Positions 32,632 to 43,725 of a stretch of 64,000 bases of DNA are shown piece by piece (position 1 is the stretch's first letter; each line of letters begins with the position of its first letter). The stretch covers positions 3,137,224-3,201,223 of the forward strand of contig AP025053.1 in assembly GCA_036186865.1 (NCBI GenBank), read 5' to 3'. Origin of the DNA: Eustoma russellianum. Taxonomy: Eukaryota > Streptophyta > Magnoliopsida > Gentianales > Gentianaceae. The notes below the pieces were generated by a model. The model was not told the DNA's origin, made no database searches, and saw nothing but the letters and a program-made list of their open reading frames with translations. The translations under genes were made by a program, and so were the position numbers.

Positions 32632-32875
32632 TGTAATTTAAGGCATAAACATAGGATAGAGACAAAGTACTTTAGCAATTTTCTTGTATTTCGTTCATTT
32701 GTTTTACACTGTATATGTTCCCTATTTGTAGTGGTAAGAATATGCTTATACAAGGAAAGAATCAATCTATACTAATTTACAATTATGCTAATTGCACTAA
32801 TCAAGCTCCAGAGAATATTCACAATTAATGGCTTGATTTATCTAATCTTGGTGAGTCACATATTTCCTTCTAACA
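32632..32875 (-). repeat. 3' LTR of young Copia element
   Basis: 244 bp, TG...CA on the plus strand ends (TGTAATTTAAGG to CCTTCTAACA). The pol stop codon lies just inside it (32870-32872). Confidence 0.95.
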
Positions 32876-34072
32876 CTCCCCCTCAAGTTGAATTGTGGGG
32901 TCTACAACATTCAACTTGCGCAAAATATCAGCAAAAGATCTTCCATTGATGGCCTTGGTAAGAATATCGGCAAGTTGGTCTTCAGATTTTACAAATGGTA
33001 ATGTTATGCGCTCCGAATCGAGTTTCTCCTTGATGAAGTGTCGATCTATCTCCACATGTTTCGTTCGATCATGTTGTACTGGGTTCTCAGATATACTGAT
33101 TGATGCTTTATTATCACAGAACAGTGGTGTAGGTTGATTGATAGGTAATCCCAAATCCTTGAACAACTTGTGCAGCCATAGTATTTCCGTGATCCCTTTT
33201 ACGATTCCCCTAAATTCAGCTTCAGCACTTGACAGAGCAACAACTTTCTGCTTCTTGCTTCGCCATGTAACCAGATTTCCTCCTACAAGTGTGAAGTACC
33301 CAGATGTGGATTTTCTATCAACCGGATTTCCTGCCCAGTCCGCATCGGTATAGGCTTGAATGTCAAGATGTCCATGGTCCTGAAACAAAATTCCTCTGCC
33401 AGGAGTATGTTTTAAATAACGCAAAATACGCATGACAGCATTCATATGATGTTCTTGTGGTCTATGCATAAATTGACTTACAACACTTACAGCGAAAGCA
33501 ATGTCTGGACGAGTATGAGACAAATAAATTAACTTACCGACCAGTCGCTGGAACTGACCTTTGTCTGCAAGGTTTGCATCTTCTATTACCTGTGGTCGAT
33601 CATTTACGGCCATGGGAGTGTCGCAGGGCTTGCAATCCAGCATTCCTACTTCTGCTAGGAGGTCCAGAATGTACTTCCTTTGTGAGATATAAATTCCCAT
33701 TTTTGACCTAAGTACCTCTATTCCAAGAAAGTACTTGAGGCCCCCAAGGTCTTTCATCTCAAATTTAGTGAACAAATGTTTTCTGAGTCGAGCCATTTCC
33801 TGTTTGTCATCTCCAGTAATAATCATGTCATCCACATAAATAATTAGGCATGTTACCAGTTTACCTTGTCGTTTGATGAACAGAGTATGGTCTGCATTGC
33901 TTTGTATGTATCCGTCTTGTTTCATTACTTCAGTAAACCTTCCAAACCACGCTCTGGGTGATTGTTTTAGTCCGTACAAAGACTTCTTTAGACGACACAC
34001 TTCATCCTTTCCAAATTCCGTAGAGAACCCTAGATTGGCTGTCACTCTATAATGACTCGGAGGCCGTTCCAA
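32870..34072 (-). CDS. Copia pol remnant: RT palm/thumb and RNase H
   Basis: About 400 aa, open throughout. The listed start is a TTG, not a true start; the frame is what is left of a polyprotein. Seen: VCRLKKSLYGLKQSPRAWF (residues 26-43), the RT catalytic YVDD at 79-82, ILRYLKHTPGRG, YTDADWAGNP with the RNase H Asp, SSAEAEFRG at 281-289, and QLADILTKA near the end. Together they are the second half of RT and a whole RNase H. The first RT catalytic Asp block and the integrase are gone. Codons show little decay, which fits the near-identical LTRs. A TAG in this frame (about 34100) and the gag stop at 34142-34144 separate it from gag. Confidence 0.9.
   Translation of the reverse strand: MERPPSHYRVTANLGFSTEFGKDEVCRLKKSLYGLKQSPRAWFGRFTEVMKQDGYIQSNADHTLFIKRQGKLVTCLIIYVDDMIITGDDKQEMARLRKHLFTKFEMKDLGGLKYFLGIEVLRSKMGIYISQRKYILDLLAEVGMLDCKPCDTPMAVNDRPQVIEDANLADKGQFQRLVGKLIYLSHTRPDIAFAVSVVSQFMHRPQEHHMNAVMRILRYLKHTPGRGILFQDHGHLDIQAYTDADWAGNPVDRKSTSGYFTLVGGNLVTWRSKKQKVVALSSAEAEFRGIVKGITEILWLHKLFKDLGLPINQPTPLFCDNKASISISENPVQHDRTKHVEIDRHFIKEKLDSERITLPFVKSEDQLADILTKAINGRSFADILRKLNVVDPTIQLEGEC
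32876..32886 (-). other. Polypurine tract of young Copia element
   Basis: On the minus strand this is TTGAGGGGGAG immediately before the 3' LTR, the plus-strand DNA primer site. Confidence 0.85.
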
Positions 34073-34141
34073 CAGGGTCAGTAGATGGCGCCGACTGTGC
34101 TATAGCTCCCGACAAAGGAACGCCCCCTGACGAAGTACCCC

Positions 34142-35776
34142 TTAATGATCAAGCAGGCATGAATGTTCTGTCAGAGTCAAAATCTTCTTGGTGGGTAGAG
34201 TATGAGTATGGAAGTCCTTAGGGTCGTAGGACATAGTATCAGTGGCACCACAGTCAAAAATCCAAGGTCCAGTTGAGGTTTTATTTTGTCGGGTAAAAAA
34301 GGCAGTTTTAGGAGGTTCAGGGGTCTGACTGTGATTATGGTGAGATGAGGGGGCAGCTGTGTGATTCTGGAGAAGGTCTGGGGCAATTTGGGCATTTATC
34401 TGAAAAGGAGGGGCCGGAGTGTCACTTCCTGAGTTTCCATGGACCTGTATATCATTACGTAGAACAGCAGGGGGGTTATTAGTAAATACAGAAGCAAGGG
34501 GGGCCACAGGGTAATTTTCAAGGGGGCAATCAGTAAATAGGGAAGCAGGGGGGACTATGGGGTAATTAACAGAATTGCTTGGGGTATAAAAAGGAGGAGG
34601 GTTAGGGTTTCTAACCCTAACCCCAATACCTCCTGCTGCAGCGCCGTAACCTGTCTCTTCTCCCCCGCCACCCTCCTTCCAATTCTGCTGGTCTTCAACC
34701 TGTGGCCCCTTTTCTCCGGTGAAAGGTTGCTCCTTTCTGTTGTGGTCACCTTCCCCGGTGACCTGTGCAGCAGACCCGTGGGTTTTTTTCTTGAAGTCAT
34801 CCCACCACTCAGGGAATCCGTGGAGCTTGAAGCATTTTTCTTTAACATGCCCCTTTTTCTTGCAATGGGAGCATTCCAGAGAGGATTTATCCTCCCCCCG
34901 CCGTGATGGATTTCCTGAGCGGGGGTGTTGAGCTCCCCCTCGTCGGGGAGTCTCTGAACTGGGCTTGTTGGTCCCTTTGCCCGTCAATCCTTGGCCTAGG
35001 CTCACATCCAAGGAAGGTTCTGAGGATGTGAGTCTAAGAAGCTTGTCTTCAGTGTCAGATCTGCGCAGCTCCCCATATGCAGCTTCGGCTGTGGGTCGAG
35101 GATCGCGTTTTAAAATCTCCTTCTTGGTGGCAGAGAACCTGTCATCTACTGCCATCAGAAGTTGATACAGGCGTTGTTCCTGTATGAATTGATTGAATTT
35201 TTGAATGTCCCTTGGACATTCCATCGGGTTTGGACTTTTATTGTCAATAGTCCTCCACAAACTTTGTAGGTGATTCCAGCAGTCATCCAGGGAGCTTGTC
35301 CCCTGTCTCAGGGTGTAAGCCCGTTTGTGTAGGTCATAAATCTGAAAAGGGTCAGCTCCTGACCCGTATGTTATGGCTAATCCATCCCAAAGGGCCTTTG
35401 CGGTTGGATAGCTAGATGCATTATTCACCAAGGTCTCATCCATATTATCTATTAACCAAGTGAAAACAAGTTGATCATCTTGTTCCCACTTGGTATACGC
35501 TGGGTCAGTCGGTAGGGGGGGTGGAGGAACCCCTGTGATGTGGGTGCTCCTCCCCCTACCCAGAAGGGCTCTTCGCATAAGGTTGCACCAGAGAGGGTAA
35601 TTGCCAGAGTTTAATTTTATTTTCAGAACCAGATTTTCAGACACGGTTGAGGAAGGGATGGGGTTTTGTGATGCTGGGACTATTTGACTCTGCAGAAATT
35701 TGGCAAATTCTGCAGAGATGTCAAAGTTTTCTGGGAGTTTTGGCATCTTATCGGATGATTCTGGTTGGTCTGACAT
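34142..35776 (-). CDS. Copia gag plus start of protease
   Basis: 544 aa. Residues about 40-240 form the retrotransposon gag region (GNYPLWCNLMRRALLGR, TYGSGADPFQIYDLH). A CCHC zinc knuckle, C302-X2-C305-X4-H310-X4-C315, binds RNA. Residues 330-500 are low-complexity Pro/Gly/Asn-rich. The protease starts at WIFDCGATDTM (D508), where the usual DSG catalytic triad is DCG; the rest of the protease is deleted and the frame ends soon after in non-homologous sequence. The start is the ATG at 35776, about 250 bp downstream of the PBS. Gag alone may still be made. Confidence 0.9.
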   Translation of the reverse strand: MSDQPESSDKMPKLPENFDISAEFAKFLQSQIVPASQNPIPSSTVSENLVLKIKLNSGNYPLWCNLMRRALLGRGRSTHITGVPPPPLPTDPAYTKWEQDDQLVFTWLIDNMDETLVNNASSYPTAKALWDGLAITYGSGADPFQIYDLHKRAYTLRQGTSSLDDCWNHLQSLWRTIDNKSPNPMECPRDIQKFNQFIQEQRLYQLLMAVDDRFSATKKEILKRDPRPTAEAAYGELRRSDTEDKLLRLTSSEPSLDVSLGQGLTGKGTNKPSSETPRRGGAQHPRSGNPSRRGEDKSSLECSHCKKKGHVKEKCFKLHGFPEWWDDFKKKTHGSAAQVTGEGDHNRKEQPFTGEKGPQVEDQQNWKEGGGGEETGYGAAAGGIGVRVRNPNPPPFYTPSNSVNYPIVPPASLFTDCPLENYPVAPLASVFTNNPPAVLRNDIQVHGNSGSDTPAPPFQINAQIAPDLLQNHTAAPSSHHNHSQTPEPPKTAFFTRQNKTSTGPWIFDCGATDTMSYDPKDFHTHTLPTKKILTLTEHSCLLDH

Positions 35777-36010
35777 GGTGATGTTTCTGTTTGCAGGTTG
35801 GACTGATACACTTTCTGGTGAGATTGGCTAGACAGACGTTTGGACGGACCAGTGAGGGCAGATATGGATACTTGATATTCTTGATAGCAGAGGGTAAGGT
35901 ATATGGTTGGCAATGATGACTCAAGATCTGAGCCACCACAAAGCAATCGAATACTGGCAGTGATGAGACAAAATCTGAGCCAGGATGATATTCAAAAACA
36001 GAGAGGAATA

Positions 36011-36028
36011 CTTCCTGCTCTGATACCA
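36011..36028 (-). other. Primer-binding site of young Copia element
   Basis: On the minus strand TGGTATCAGAGC directly follows the 5' LTR, complementary to the 3' end of initiator-Met tRNA. Confidence 0.9.
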
Positions 36029-36272
36029 TGTAATTTAAGGCATAAACATAGGATAGAGACAAAGTACTTTAGCAATTTTCTTGTATTTCGTTCATTTGTT
36101 TTACACTGTATATGTTCCCTATTTGTAGTGGTAAGAATATGCTTATACAAGGAAAGAATCAATCTATACTAATTTACAATTATGCTAATTGCACTAATCA
36201 AGTTCCAGAGAATATTCACAATTAATGGCTTGATTTATCTAATCTTGGTGAGTCACATATTTCCTTCTAACA
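36029..36272 (-). repeat. 5' LTR of young Copia element
   Basis: 244 bp; 243 of 244 positions match the 3' LTR. Confidence 0.95.
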
Positions 36273-36488
36273 CTGGGAAGGGCTGACAGTGAAGGAAGGG
36301 GTGGGGGTGCAGAATGTTCCTGCGAAGAAGGAGGTTTTATAATTATTTAAAAAAAAAATTCATATTCATTAGGGAAGAAGATGATTGGTAACAAAAGGTA
36401 TAAATTTTTTATTTTAGTTTGATTGGAAAAAATGGTCTTTTACTATCAAATTCAAGTGTATTTTGTAGCATTGAAGGGTCTTTAAATT

Positions 36489-36612
36489 TAGAGCCGGGTC
36501 TCACTGTCTCTGTACTTTGGAATGGAGGTATTGTTTGGCTGCCTCTTATCTTCTCCAGACCTTACTGATAGCTTTTGCTGTTGTTGAGATACGCTGGGTA
36601 TGTGTTGTTGTA
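36489..36612 (+). repeat. Short dispersed repeat R5
   Basis: AGAGCCGGGTCTCACTGTCT, GGAATGGAGGTATTGTTTG, TCTCCAGACCTTACTGATAG and GAGATACGCTGGGTATGTG follow the 21422 copy. Confidence 0.6.
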
Positions 36613-37111
36613 GTATTTTCAAAAAAGGCAGACATCGGTTTACTACAATTAACAGGCTAATACTCGCTAGGAATAACTTACCTGGATGAGTAAGATATCT
36701 CTCGTTCTCTTAACGAACCAAGTATTGTCGAATAACATGAAGTTGAGGTACCACCACCCATTGTAATGTTTTGAATGAATATGGATCTTGCTTCAGATAA
36801 ACCCTCAAGTTTCAAGTTTCAACACGGTACGAAAATTTAGCAGCTAACAGACACTAGCAGCTAACAGACACTACAACCCCTGGGCAAACACATAACGGTA
36901 CTTTGAAATAGAGAAAGAAGAGCCTACTTGTTCTCTAACACTCGGCTCCTCTGCCTGCTCATGATTCAGGTTAATACTGCTGTTAGTACTATCATAATTT
37001 TGAATAAACACAAGTAATTAAGTTAGTTATAACACGTTGATAAAATTTTAAAACGGCCTAAAAAAGAAAATCTAAACTGTAAAAGTGAGGCGGATGAGTT
37101 TTAATCTGATA

Positions 37112-37401
37112 TAGGACTGTAAATGAACCAAGCCGTTCGGTTGTTCGACTCGCTCGAGCTCGGCTCGGATAAAAGGTTAATGAACAGAGCTTGAACACCT
37201 TTTTCTGTTCGAACTCAGTAAGTGGCACCGTTCGTTTAAGGTGTTCGGCTCGTTAATATTGTTCGTGAGTTAAACGAACCAAGCTTGAACAATTAAATAT
37301 GTTCGTTTAAATAAACGAATAATCCCGGTTCGTTCGCTAAGTTAAATGAATCGAGTTTGAACAACGTAATACTCGGCTTGTTAGGCTCGTTTACAGCCCT
37401 A
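37112..37401. mobile_element. hAT-type MITE, GTTCG-rich family, copy 4
   Basis: 290 bp with ends TAGGACTGTAAATGAACC and GGCTCGTTTACAGCCCTA. The flanks ATCTGATA (37104-37111) and ATCTGACA (37402-37409) match at 7 of 8. Inverse orientation to copy 2. Confidence 0.8.
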
Positions 37402-37599
37402 ATCTGACATAATAACCCCATTTCTTATGTTTCTGGACTGGATTATGCTTGTTTGGGGTTGCAAGCGTTGAGCAGTCTTTAAGAATTTCCTTTTTAGAGA
37501 AAACAAAATAAATTTTGGATAGCTGCTGATTGACTACTGATTATTTCCCATAACATGGCCATCACCATAGACGATTACAACAACATCATCATTGTCACA

Positions 37600-37795
37600 T
37601 TGTCTTAAAGGCTCCCGTATATGATCGGAATATTGAGGCGTCGGATATACACAACCATACTCATATGTTAGAAACACACAGAGTTTGTTTCCCGATGACC
37701 GATAATGATCAAGCTGTATCGATCAACTGCTACTTCACAATATAAGAAGCGCAACCAATTTAATGAGTCATTTTGCTTTAATATTTCATCATATT
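37600..37795 (+). repeat. Dispersed repeat R4
   Basis: CATTGTCTTAAAGGCTCCCG, TTAGAAACACACAGAG, CGATGACC, TACTTCACAATATAAGAAG and GAGTCATTTTGCTTTAAT; longest single copy of the family here. Confidence 0.7.
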
Positions 37796-38098
37796 CCAAA
37801 GTAAAAGAATTGTGTATCTTGACTTCATTGGAAATCAAAACCCACCATAGACGATTGATTATATGAAAAAAAAAGGTTCCAACTACATATTGCTGTTTAA
37901 AGCCCATTAAAGTCGCCTACGTATTCTAGAACCTACAAAGTTCTTGGATACTCGCCAGAAGATTTGGCATAAATAACAAAGGGAATGACAAAATACAAAT
38001 CTATTCTTTTCAATTTATATGTGTAAATCAGTTGAATGATACAAAAATCCAGCTTATGCAGAATTATAGAAGACTACATATTTGTGTTTATTGAATTC

Positions 38099-38285
38099 TC
38101 TCACTAAAACACCAGCACATCATATCCCTATTATTGTATCATTTATGTAGGTACATATAGAGTCGGAGGTCTCACTGAAAACAAACTCTCTATCCTTTGA
38201 GATAAATGTATTGTTTGCACCATCTCCAGACTTTAACGATAGCTTTTGGTGCTGTTGGAATACTGAGTGTGATTGATTGATTGAT
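38099..38285 (+). repeat. Short dispersed repeat R5
   Basis: The same order of blocks as 21422, from CTCACTAAAACACCAGCAC to the GAATACTGAGT end, then a GATTGATTGATTGAT tail that looks like a simple-repeat SINE end. Confidence 0.65.
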
Positions 38286-38522
38286 AGAGTTAATTCAAAC
38301 AGGTTTGTTCAATTTTTTTTTTTTTTTTTTAGAGTAGGGGAGAAGGGGGAGGGGGGAGGATTGGTTTGTAAGATCTTTGAAAATGTGTGTTTGATCGGTT
38401 GTCACAAATGACTTCTAACTTCTAGGCCTCCAATAACACGTTAGTTGTCTCAATATCAACTTTCTCGACCCTTTGACCATGGCGTTTTCTTGGATCTAAA
38501 AAGGTCTTCACTTGACTTCGAG

Positions 38523-39060
38523 GTAGGCTTGTCAAAACTTACCAGATATCCGACGTCCGAATTCGAATTCGGCTGTCCGAATCGAATATGGTAAGAGCTG
38601 TACATTCGTTTCACCGTATTCGAATTCGTATCCGAATAGTATTAGAAAAACAAATACGAATATGGTATAGTCATTACCGTATCCGAATATCCGTATCCGA
38701 ATAGATATTTTTAAAATTAAATAAAAATATATAATAAAATATATAATAATATATAAAAAATATGTAAAAATATTTATTTTTAAAATTTTAAAAAAATATA
38801 TATGAAAATATGAATACCACTGTTGTAAATTTGCTGATTTCGAATTCGGATATCCGGATTCGGATATTCGAACAAATTTGAAATAGATATAATACGGATT
38901 CGGATATCCGGCACCGAATTCGAATCCGAACAAATTCGAATTCGGATGACTTCCTAAATATCCGTCCGGATTCGGATACGAATTCGGATATAGTTAGACA
39001 AAAACGAATTCGAATACGGATACTGTGTTACCGTATTCGTTTTATCTGTTTGACATCCCT
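38523..39060. mobile_element. hAT-type MITE, GAATTCG-rich family
   Basis: 538 bp with ends GTAGGCTTGTCAAA and TTTGACATCCCT. A perfect 8-bp duplication, ACTTCGAG, lies at 38515-38522 and 39061-39068. Both halves are packed with CCGAATTCGAAT and GGATATCCGGATTCGG motifs; the AT-rich centre is not paired. Confidence 0.85.
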
Positions 39061-39644
39061 ACTTCGAGGGTTCTTATATTTCTATTCTCAAAGAATTTCG
39101 TAGAAAATATAAATGAGATCATTCAGTGTCTTTTTAGATGAGAGGTCTAAAACTCAGCGTTCAGAAGGTGTCTGAGTTCAAACTCATTCTGATATAAATA
39201 GCTGAAAATATGGCTCAAACACTCAGACGACGGCTTTTAAGATGGAACCGGAAACTTTTGATGTAATCTATCATTCGAATATCAGTTGATCTACGTCATG
39301 GAAGCAGATCATCGCCTTTTTTTTATTGTGATTTTGAATGATTTTGTGGTGGTTCACTCCAACTGTCGTCCCATATTGAAAACAGAATAAAAGAAATAAT
39401 AGAATATAAATATGACTCTAAATACTTAATATAAATTTGAATTAATTAATTTCAAACTAGTAAAGGAGTGTGAAAAAAAATGACATTTTATACTTGTATC
39501 TGAATTCTTGGGTGTTGCATTCGCAATCTCTTAATTACCAAATAAGATGAAAATGATTACCAGATGAATGTCAATTTGACAAGAACCACGCGATTAAAAA
39601 CAGCTTCAAGTATATTTCTTATTCAAAGTATGTTTATTGATAAA

Positions 39645-39650
<6 letters not shown>

Positions 39651-39703
<53 letters not shown>
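39651..39703. repeat. (TA)n microsatellite
   Basis: About 53 bp of TA. Confidence 0.95.
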
Positions 39704-39705
<2 letters not shown>

Positions 39706-39706
<1 letters not shown>

Positions 39707-39860
39707 GAGTGTTAACGAACCGAGCCGAACTGAATACTAAGTTTTTTAAACTCGAATTCGTTTAGCTAAATGAATAGTGCTCGGTTCATTTAGCTAAATG
39801 AACTTTAAAATTGGTTTGAGTTCGGCTCGATAACCTTATAACTGTTTAAACGAGCAGGTA
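39706..39860. mobile_element. hAT-type MITE, GTTCG-rich family, half copy
   Basis: Starts GGAGTGTTAACGAACCGAGC and runs to ACTGTTTAAACGAGC, matching the inverse of the second half of the 7783 copy. The other half is missing; the (TA)n run abuts it. Confidence 0.7.
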
Positions 39861-40114
39861 CATATAGAGTCCATACGTACAAAAGTGTTAGCCTATTTTT
39901 TTATATATATATTACAATTGTACTAGTTTGTCATATTTGTTCACTTTATTGTAATACTTTTTATATGCAAGTGATATTTTGGAGATAACATCCTTTATTG
40001 ATATCCCTCTCTGAATAACTCTTTCCAAAGAAAAAATAAAATTAGGTCACATACATCTCAAAGTGCACCGTATTTGTGACTTTAGTTACTTTTTATTGGA
40101 GAGAAGTATTTAAG

Positions 40115-40290
40115 ATGGCGAGCCTTGAAATAACTGGTAAGATTGTTGCTTTGACACTTTAAAGTGACAGATTCGAATCGCGAAAACAGCCTTTTCCACA
40201 AAGTGCGTACATCAGATTGCGAATCGATCCAACCTCTTTTCGGATCATATGCAAATGTAGGAGTCTATGTACTGAGAACGCATTTTTAAA
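40115..40290 (+). repeat. Au-like SINE, decayed
   Basis: GCGAGCCTTGAAATAACTGG head, GATTCGAATCGCG B-box, GTGCGTACATCAGATTGCG body, GTACTGAGAACGCATTTTT end. Confidence 0.7.
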
Positions 40291-40327
40291 AGTATTGAAG
40301 AGTATATACTATTGACTCGACTCGTGA

Positions 40328-40552
40328 TATTGTTAGCAAAAGGTTGAACCCCAACCCCAAGGGTCTCCTATAACCCGGCCCGACAAGGCAGCTGTGAGGA
40401 TATAAATCAGGTACTCAGCGATCCGCTAAGAGGAAGTCACAGAACACGCATACCCACCTTAGAGGTCCACCCTCGAGATCCATATTGGAATCTGAAGATA
40501 ATTCACTCACAATGCAAGTTGCGGAATTAGAATCTTGCAACTTGTTAGTTTA
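40328..40552 (-). repeat. tRNA-derived SINE, family B
   Basis: TTAGCAAAAGGTTGAACCCC, GTACTCAGCGATCCGCTAAG and CAATGCAAGTTGCGG match the 28129 copy in the same order. Confidence 0.75.
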
Positions 40553-41094
40553 ATTTCGGCATGAATTGATTCGTCAGGAAACTGAATTTAGCTAATGATT
40601 TTTTTTTTTTTTTGAGGAACTAACGATTTCTTTATAAAGTTTGGTATTGTTCTGACTTCTGCAAATCAGCTACCCAACAACCACCAATTCAACCATCAAA
40701 ATCCACCATAACCTCTGTCAGATGTGTTTGAGCAAATTGAAAGAGATTGAATTTGGCGAAATTGTAAATCGTGGTTAGTAACGTACTTTGAGCTTAATTA
40801 TAGTTAGTTTTCATTAATAACAAGTGGAAACTAATGAATACTTAATTATCTACGTAACGAGTAGATAATTTTAAACTTTGGAATCATTCAATTACGATAC
40901 GGGTGAATGAGAAATTAATACTCAAAGTAGGGGTAAAATAAGAAGAAATCGGCTCAGTTCAGCTTGGCTCAAGCTTATGCTCAGGTTGCGGATCGGTTCA
41001 CATCCGTTGGAGAAATTTTGTTTGAATTGCTGCATTTGAAAAACGGTTAAGGCTTAATATATACACACGCGCGTGTGCAAACATACATATACAT

Positions 41095-41370
41095 TTTTAT
41101 TGTTGGCAAAAGGTCGAACCCCAACCCAAAGGGCTCCCACTGCCCCAACCCCAAGAAGCTGCGTGGAGGATGTAAATCAGGAGTCCATCGGCCTTCTAGA
41201 TTGGGTGCGATCTTATACAGTTACCCACACAAGGTGCTCCCCACAAACCAGGCCTTTGGCCTGGCAACAGAGGAACACCCACACTGTGCGCGTCTTTAGA
41301 TTCGAACTCATGACCTCTTGTTGTCAATACTCAATCCGAATATCAAATGGACTGTGTCCTATGGGCACAT
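41095..41370 (-). repeat. tRNA-derived SINE, family B (11022 subtype)
   Basis: GGCAAAAGGTCGAACCCCAA, CCAGGCCTTTGGCCTGG hairpin, CACCCACACTGTGCGCGTC and the minus-strand B-box AGTTCGAATC. It includes the first part shared with the 28129 subtype. Confidence 0.75.
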
Positions 41371-41497
41371 TTTTATAGATATACAGTAGTGGGAGAAGGC
41401 TACGTGTGGGGAAAAGCAGGGGGACTTTGTTTCAGGGAAGAGACAAAAAGTAAAAGGCGGATCCAGCTGGGGAAGGAGAATTGGGGAAGTTGAAGAG

Positions 41498-41680
41498 AGG
41501 ATAGGATCCTCTCACCGCAAGGGGGTGCGGTGATGCGTGACCGCGCGACACGTGGCATGAAGAGAGGATGGTGAGGCTAGATGCAGGTGACCCTCATCTA
41601 GCCTCATCACCCTCCCTTGTTGCCACGTGTTGCGCGGTCACAAAGGATGTGAGGAAAGTAGGGGTGATAGATCCCAACCC
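41498..41680. mobile_element. MULE-type MITE family 1, copy E
   Basis: 183 bp. The flanks GTTGAAGAG (41489-41497) and GTTAAAGAG (41681-41689) match at 8 of 9. The core GGTGAGGCTAGATGCAGGTG and arm GCGCGACACGTGGCA are intact; the right arm reads TTGCCACGTGTTGCGCGG. Confidence 0.9.
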
Positions 41681-41805
41681 GTTAAAGAGGGATAGATTAT
41701 AGGTCGAGACTTGTGATAGCATAAACCAAGTCCAGCTTTTATCATTTTCGTACACTGTCAGTAGCTGGAGATCTAGATGTTTCTATACATTTCTAAAAGG
41801 TTAAC

Positions 41806-42072
41806 CCTTTAGAAATCAGTCCCAAAGTCCCTGCCACATCCAGTCTCAAAGGTATTGTAGGGATGTAAATCAGGTACCTAACAGTTGGTCATATACACAG
41901 TAGTCTATATTAGGAGCCTCCAGCACTACAGGCAAGCCTACAGGCCAAGGAAGCTCCCACACAATGCATTTGCTGGAAAGGGGCTCTCTTACATTTGACA
42001 AGAATTGAACCCCTGACCTCCCTTTAAAGAACTCCTGCCCGGAACCAGTTGGGCTATGTCCTGAGGACGTTT
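41806..42072 (-). repeat. tRNA-derived SINE, family B
   Basis: AGGGATGTAAATCAGGTACC, CTACAGGCAAGCCTACAGGC and a minus-strand B-box in TTGAACCCCTGACC. It ends GGAACCAGTTGGGCTATG, the tRNA-like head. Confidence 0.7.
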
Positions 42073-42139
42073 CTATACATTTCTAGAGTCGGGATAAATC
42101 ATGCAAATACAGTTTTAGTAGGCATCCCCACCTTCTTTT

Positions 42140-42323
42140 GGATTGGGATCCCCTAACTCCCACTTTCTTCATCTTTTTTGTGACCGTCCGACACGTAGCA
42201 ACAAGAGAGGTGGTGAGGCTAGATGAGGGTCACCCACATCTAGTCTCACAACCTCTCTTTGCTGCCACGTGTCGCGCGATCACGCGTCACTGCACCACCT
42301 TTGCGGTGAGGGCAGCCTACCCC
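42140..42323. mobile_element. MULE-type MITE family 1, copy F
   Basis: 184 bp, inverse orientation. Perfect 9-bp duplication CCTTCTTTT (42131-42139 and 42324-42332). GCTGCCACGTGTCGCGCG is intact; the opposite arm reads CCGACACGTAGCAAC. Confidence 0.92.
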
Positions 42324-42332
42324 CCTTCTTTT

Positions 42333-42689
42333 AACTTGGTTTCTTTGGATACATCACCAATTTAACGTCACCCTGGGTGCAATTCAGGTAGATGCACAAG
42401 GTAATGCAAGCATAGTAATTGACCAATGGAGGTGCAAATAAGTAACAACTAATATATATGTATATATACATACACCTAAAGAGCGAGCTTCATATTTGGA
42501 AGAAACGAATAAGTGATTACATACCTATTCGCTTGTTCTATGTATTTCTATTTTGCAAAACGGATTCTCAGAGTTATTTCGAATGTCGTAATTGATTGCA
42601 AAAACTTATCGATCTGTTTGTCAACTTTTAGGTCAACTTATTTGGATTTATAAGCTCCCCGGGATGTATACTAGGAGCCCTGGGTCCTG
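42333..42689. other. Intergenic, nothing recognised
   Basis: No gene or element seen. Confidence 0.45.
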
Positions 42690-43045
42690 CTCGCTAGCTT
42701 CCGCACAAACAAAAAAAAGGTAAGTGCTTAACGAACAAAAACAATGTCTTTTTGCATAATATAGATTCCAAACTTTCATGATCTACATGTAAATGAATTG
42801 AATTACTTATTACATAGTCTATCAGTGTGCGTGTGTCTCTCTCTCTATATGTATGTATATGTATGTATGTATATATATGTATAGCTTCCACCCAAACAAA
42901 AAAAAGGTGAGTAGGTGAGTGCTTAGCGCACAAAACAATGTCTTTTTGTATAATATGGATTCCAAAGCATTCATGATTTAGATGTCAATGAATGGAATTA
43001 CTTATCCGGTAGTCCATCAGTGTGTGTCTGTGTGTGTAATATATA
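42690..43045 (+). repeat. Diverged tandem duplication, ~185-bp unit
   Basis: GCTTCCGCACAAACAAAAAA at 42698 and GCTTCCACCCAAACAAAAAA at 42884, each followed by ACAATGTCTTTTTG, ATAATAT.GATTCCAAA and a TCAGTGTG run ending in TG/TC and AT microsatellites. Confidence 0.8.
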
Positions 43046-43551
43046 TTTAGATGACACTTTACAAGTACATCTTGACACGGACAACATTTCTTTGGTACTT
43101 GACACGTCAATTAAGGTGTTAACTTGCATAAACAATTACATAGAAGCATAGACTGACTGACTTGTAACCACCATTTTGACATGAACAATATTTTGTTGCA
43201 AAACATTGGTAAAGTTGTTGCATGCTCATACTTTATGCCAAGTGGTGATAGGTTGTCTAATTACGACCTCTTGACAATTACTTAATAAGTTGCCAAAAAT
43301 CATGCCTATGTACTACCGTACATTCATTAGTTATCATCATTCTTGTGGAGTGATAAGCCAACCATTATTATAATGCATGTAGCATGATTTATATAAATAT
43401 TTATATTACTTCATGAACAAGTCACTAAACTTAATGGATTGAACTAATCATTGTGATAGTTATTTTTATATCTTGATTAATATTCAACAGGGTAAATATG
43501 TGATTTCTGCAAATTATTTTGTTCTTTAGCTGTACAAGTAAAAAAAGAGGT
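43046..43551. other. Intergenic, nothing recognised
   Basis: AT-rich. No gene or element seen. Confidence 0.45.
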
Positions 43552-43725
43552 TCCCGGTATACTAAATTTATGTGTTTGCGCATGGTTTGAAGAAGGGCCG
43601 GATCGCTTCGCGATCTGATGTATGCAAACTTACTTTATGTTTTGTACAAAAAGCTGTGTCTGTGGCTCAAACCCGTGATCTTAAGATCAGAAAACAACAA
43701 CCTTACCAATTGCTCTTTTAGCTGT
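43552..43725 (-). repeat. Au-like SINE
   Basis: GGGCCGGATCGCTTCGCGAT, CTGATGTATGCAAACTTAC and GGCTCAAACCCGTGATCTTA; the same order as the 1962 copy on the minus strand. Confidence 0.75.

Larger units (their letters stand above)
32632..36272 (-). mobile_element. Young Copia LTR retrotransposon, internally deleted
   Basis: 3,641 bp, read on the minus strand. The LTRs at 32632-32875 and 36029-36272 are both 244 bp and differ at one base only (CAAGCTCC against CAAGTTCC). The target duplication CTGGG is perfect (32627-32631 and 36273-36277). The PBS abuts the 5' LTR, and a purine tract TTGAGGGGGAG abuts the 3' LTR. The internal region keeps gag, the start of protease, and the RT/RNase H end. The integrase and the first half of RT are missing, so it cannot transpose alone. 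Confidence 0.97.
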
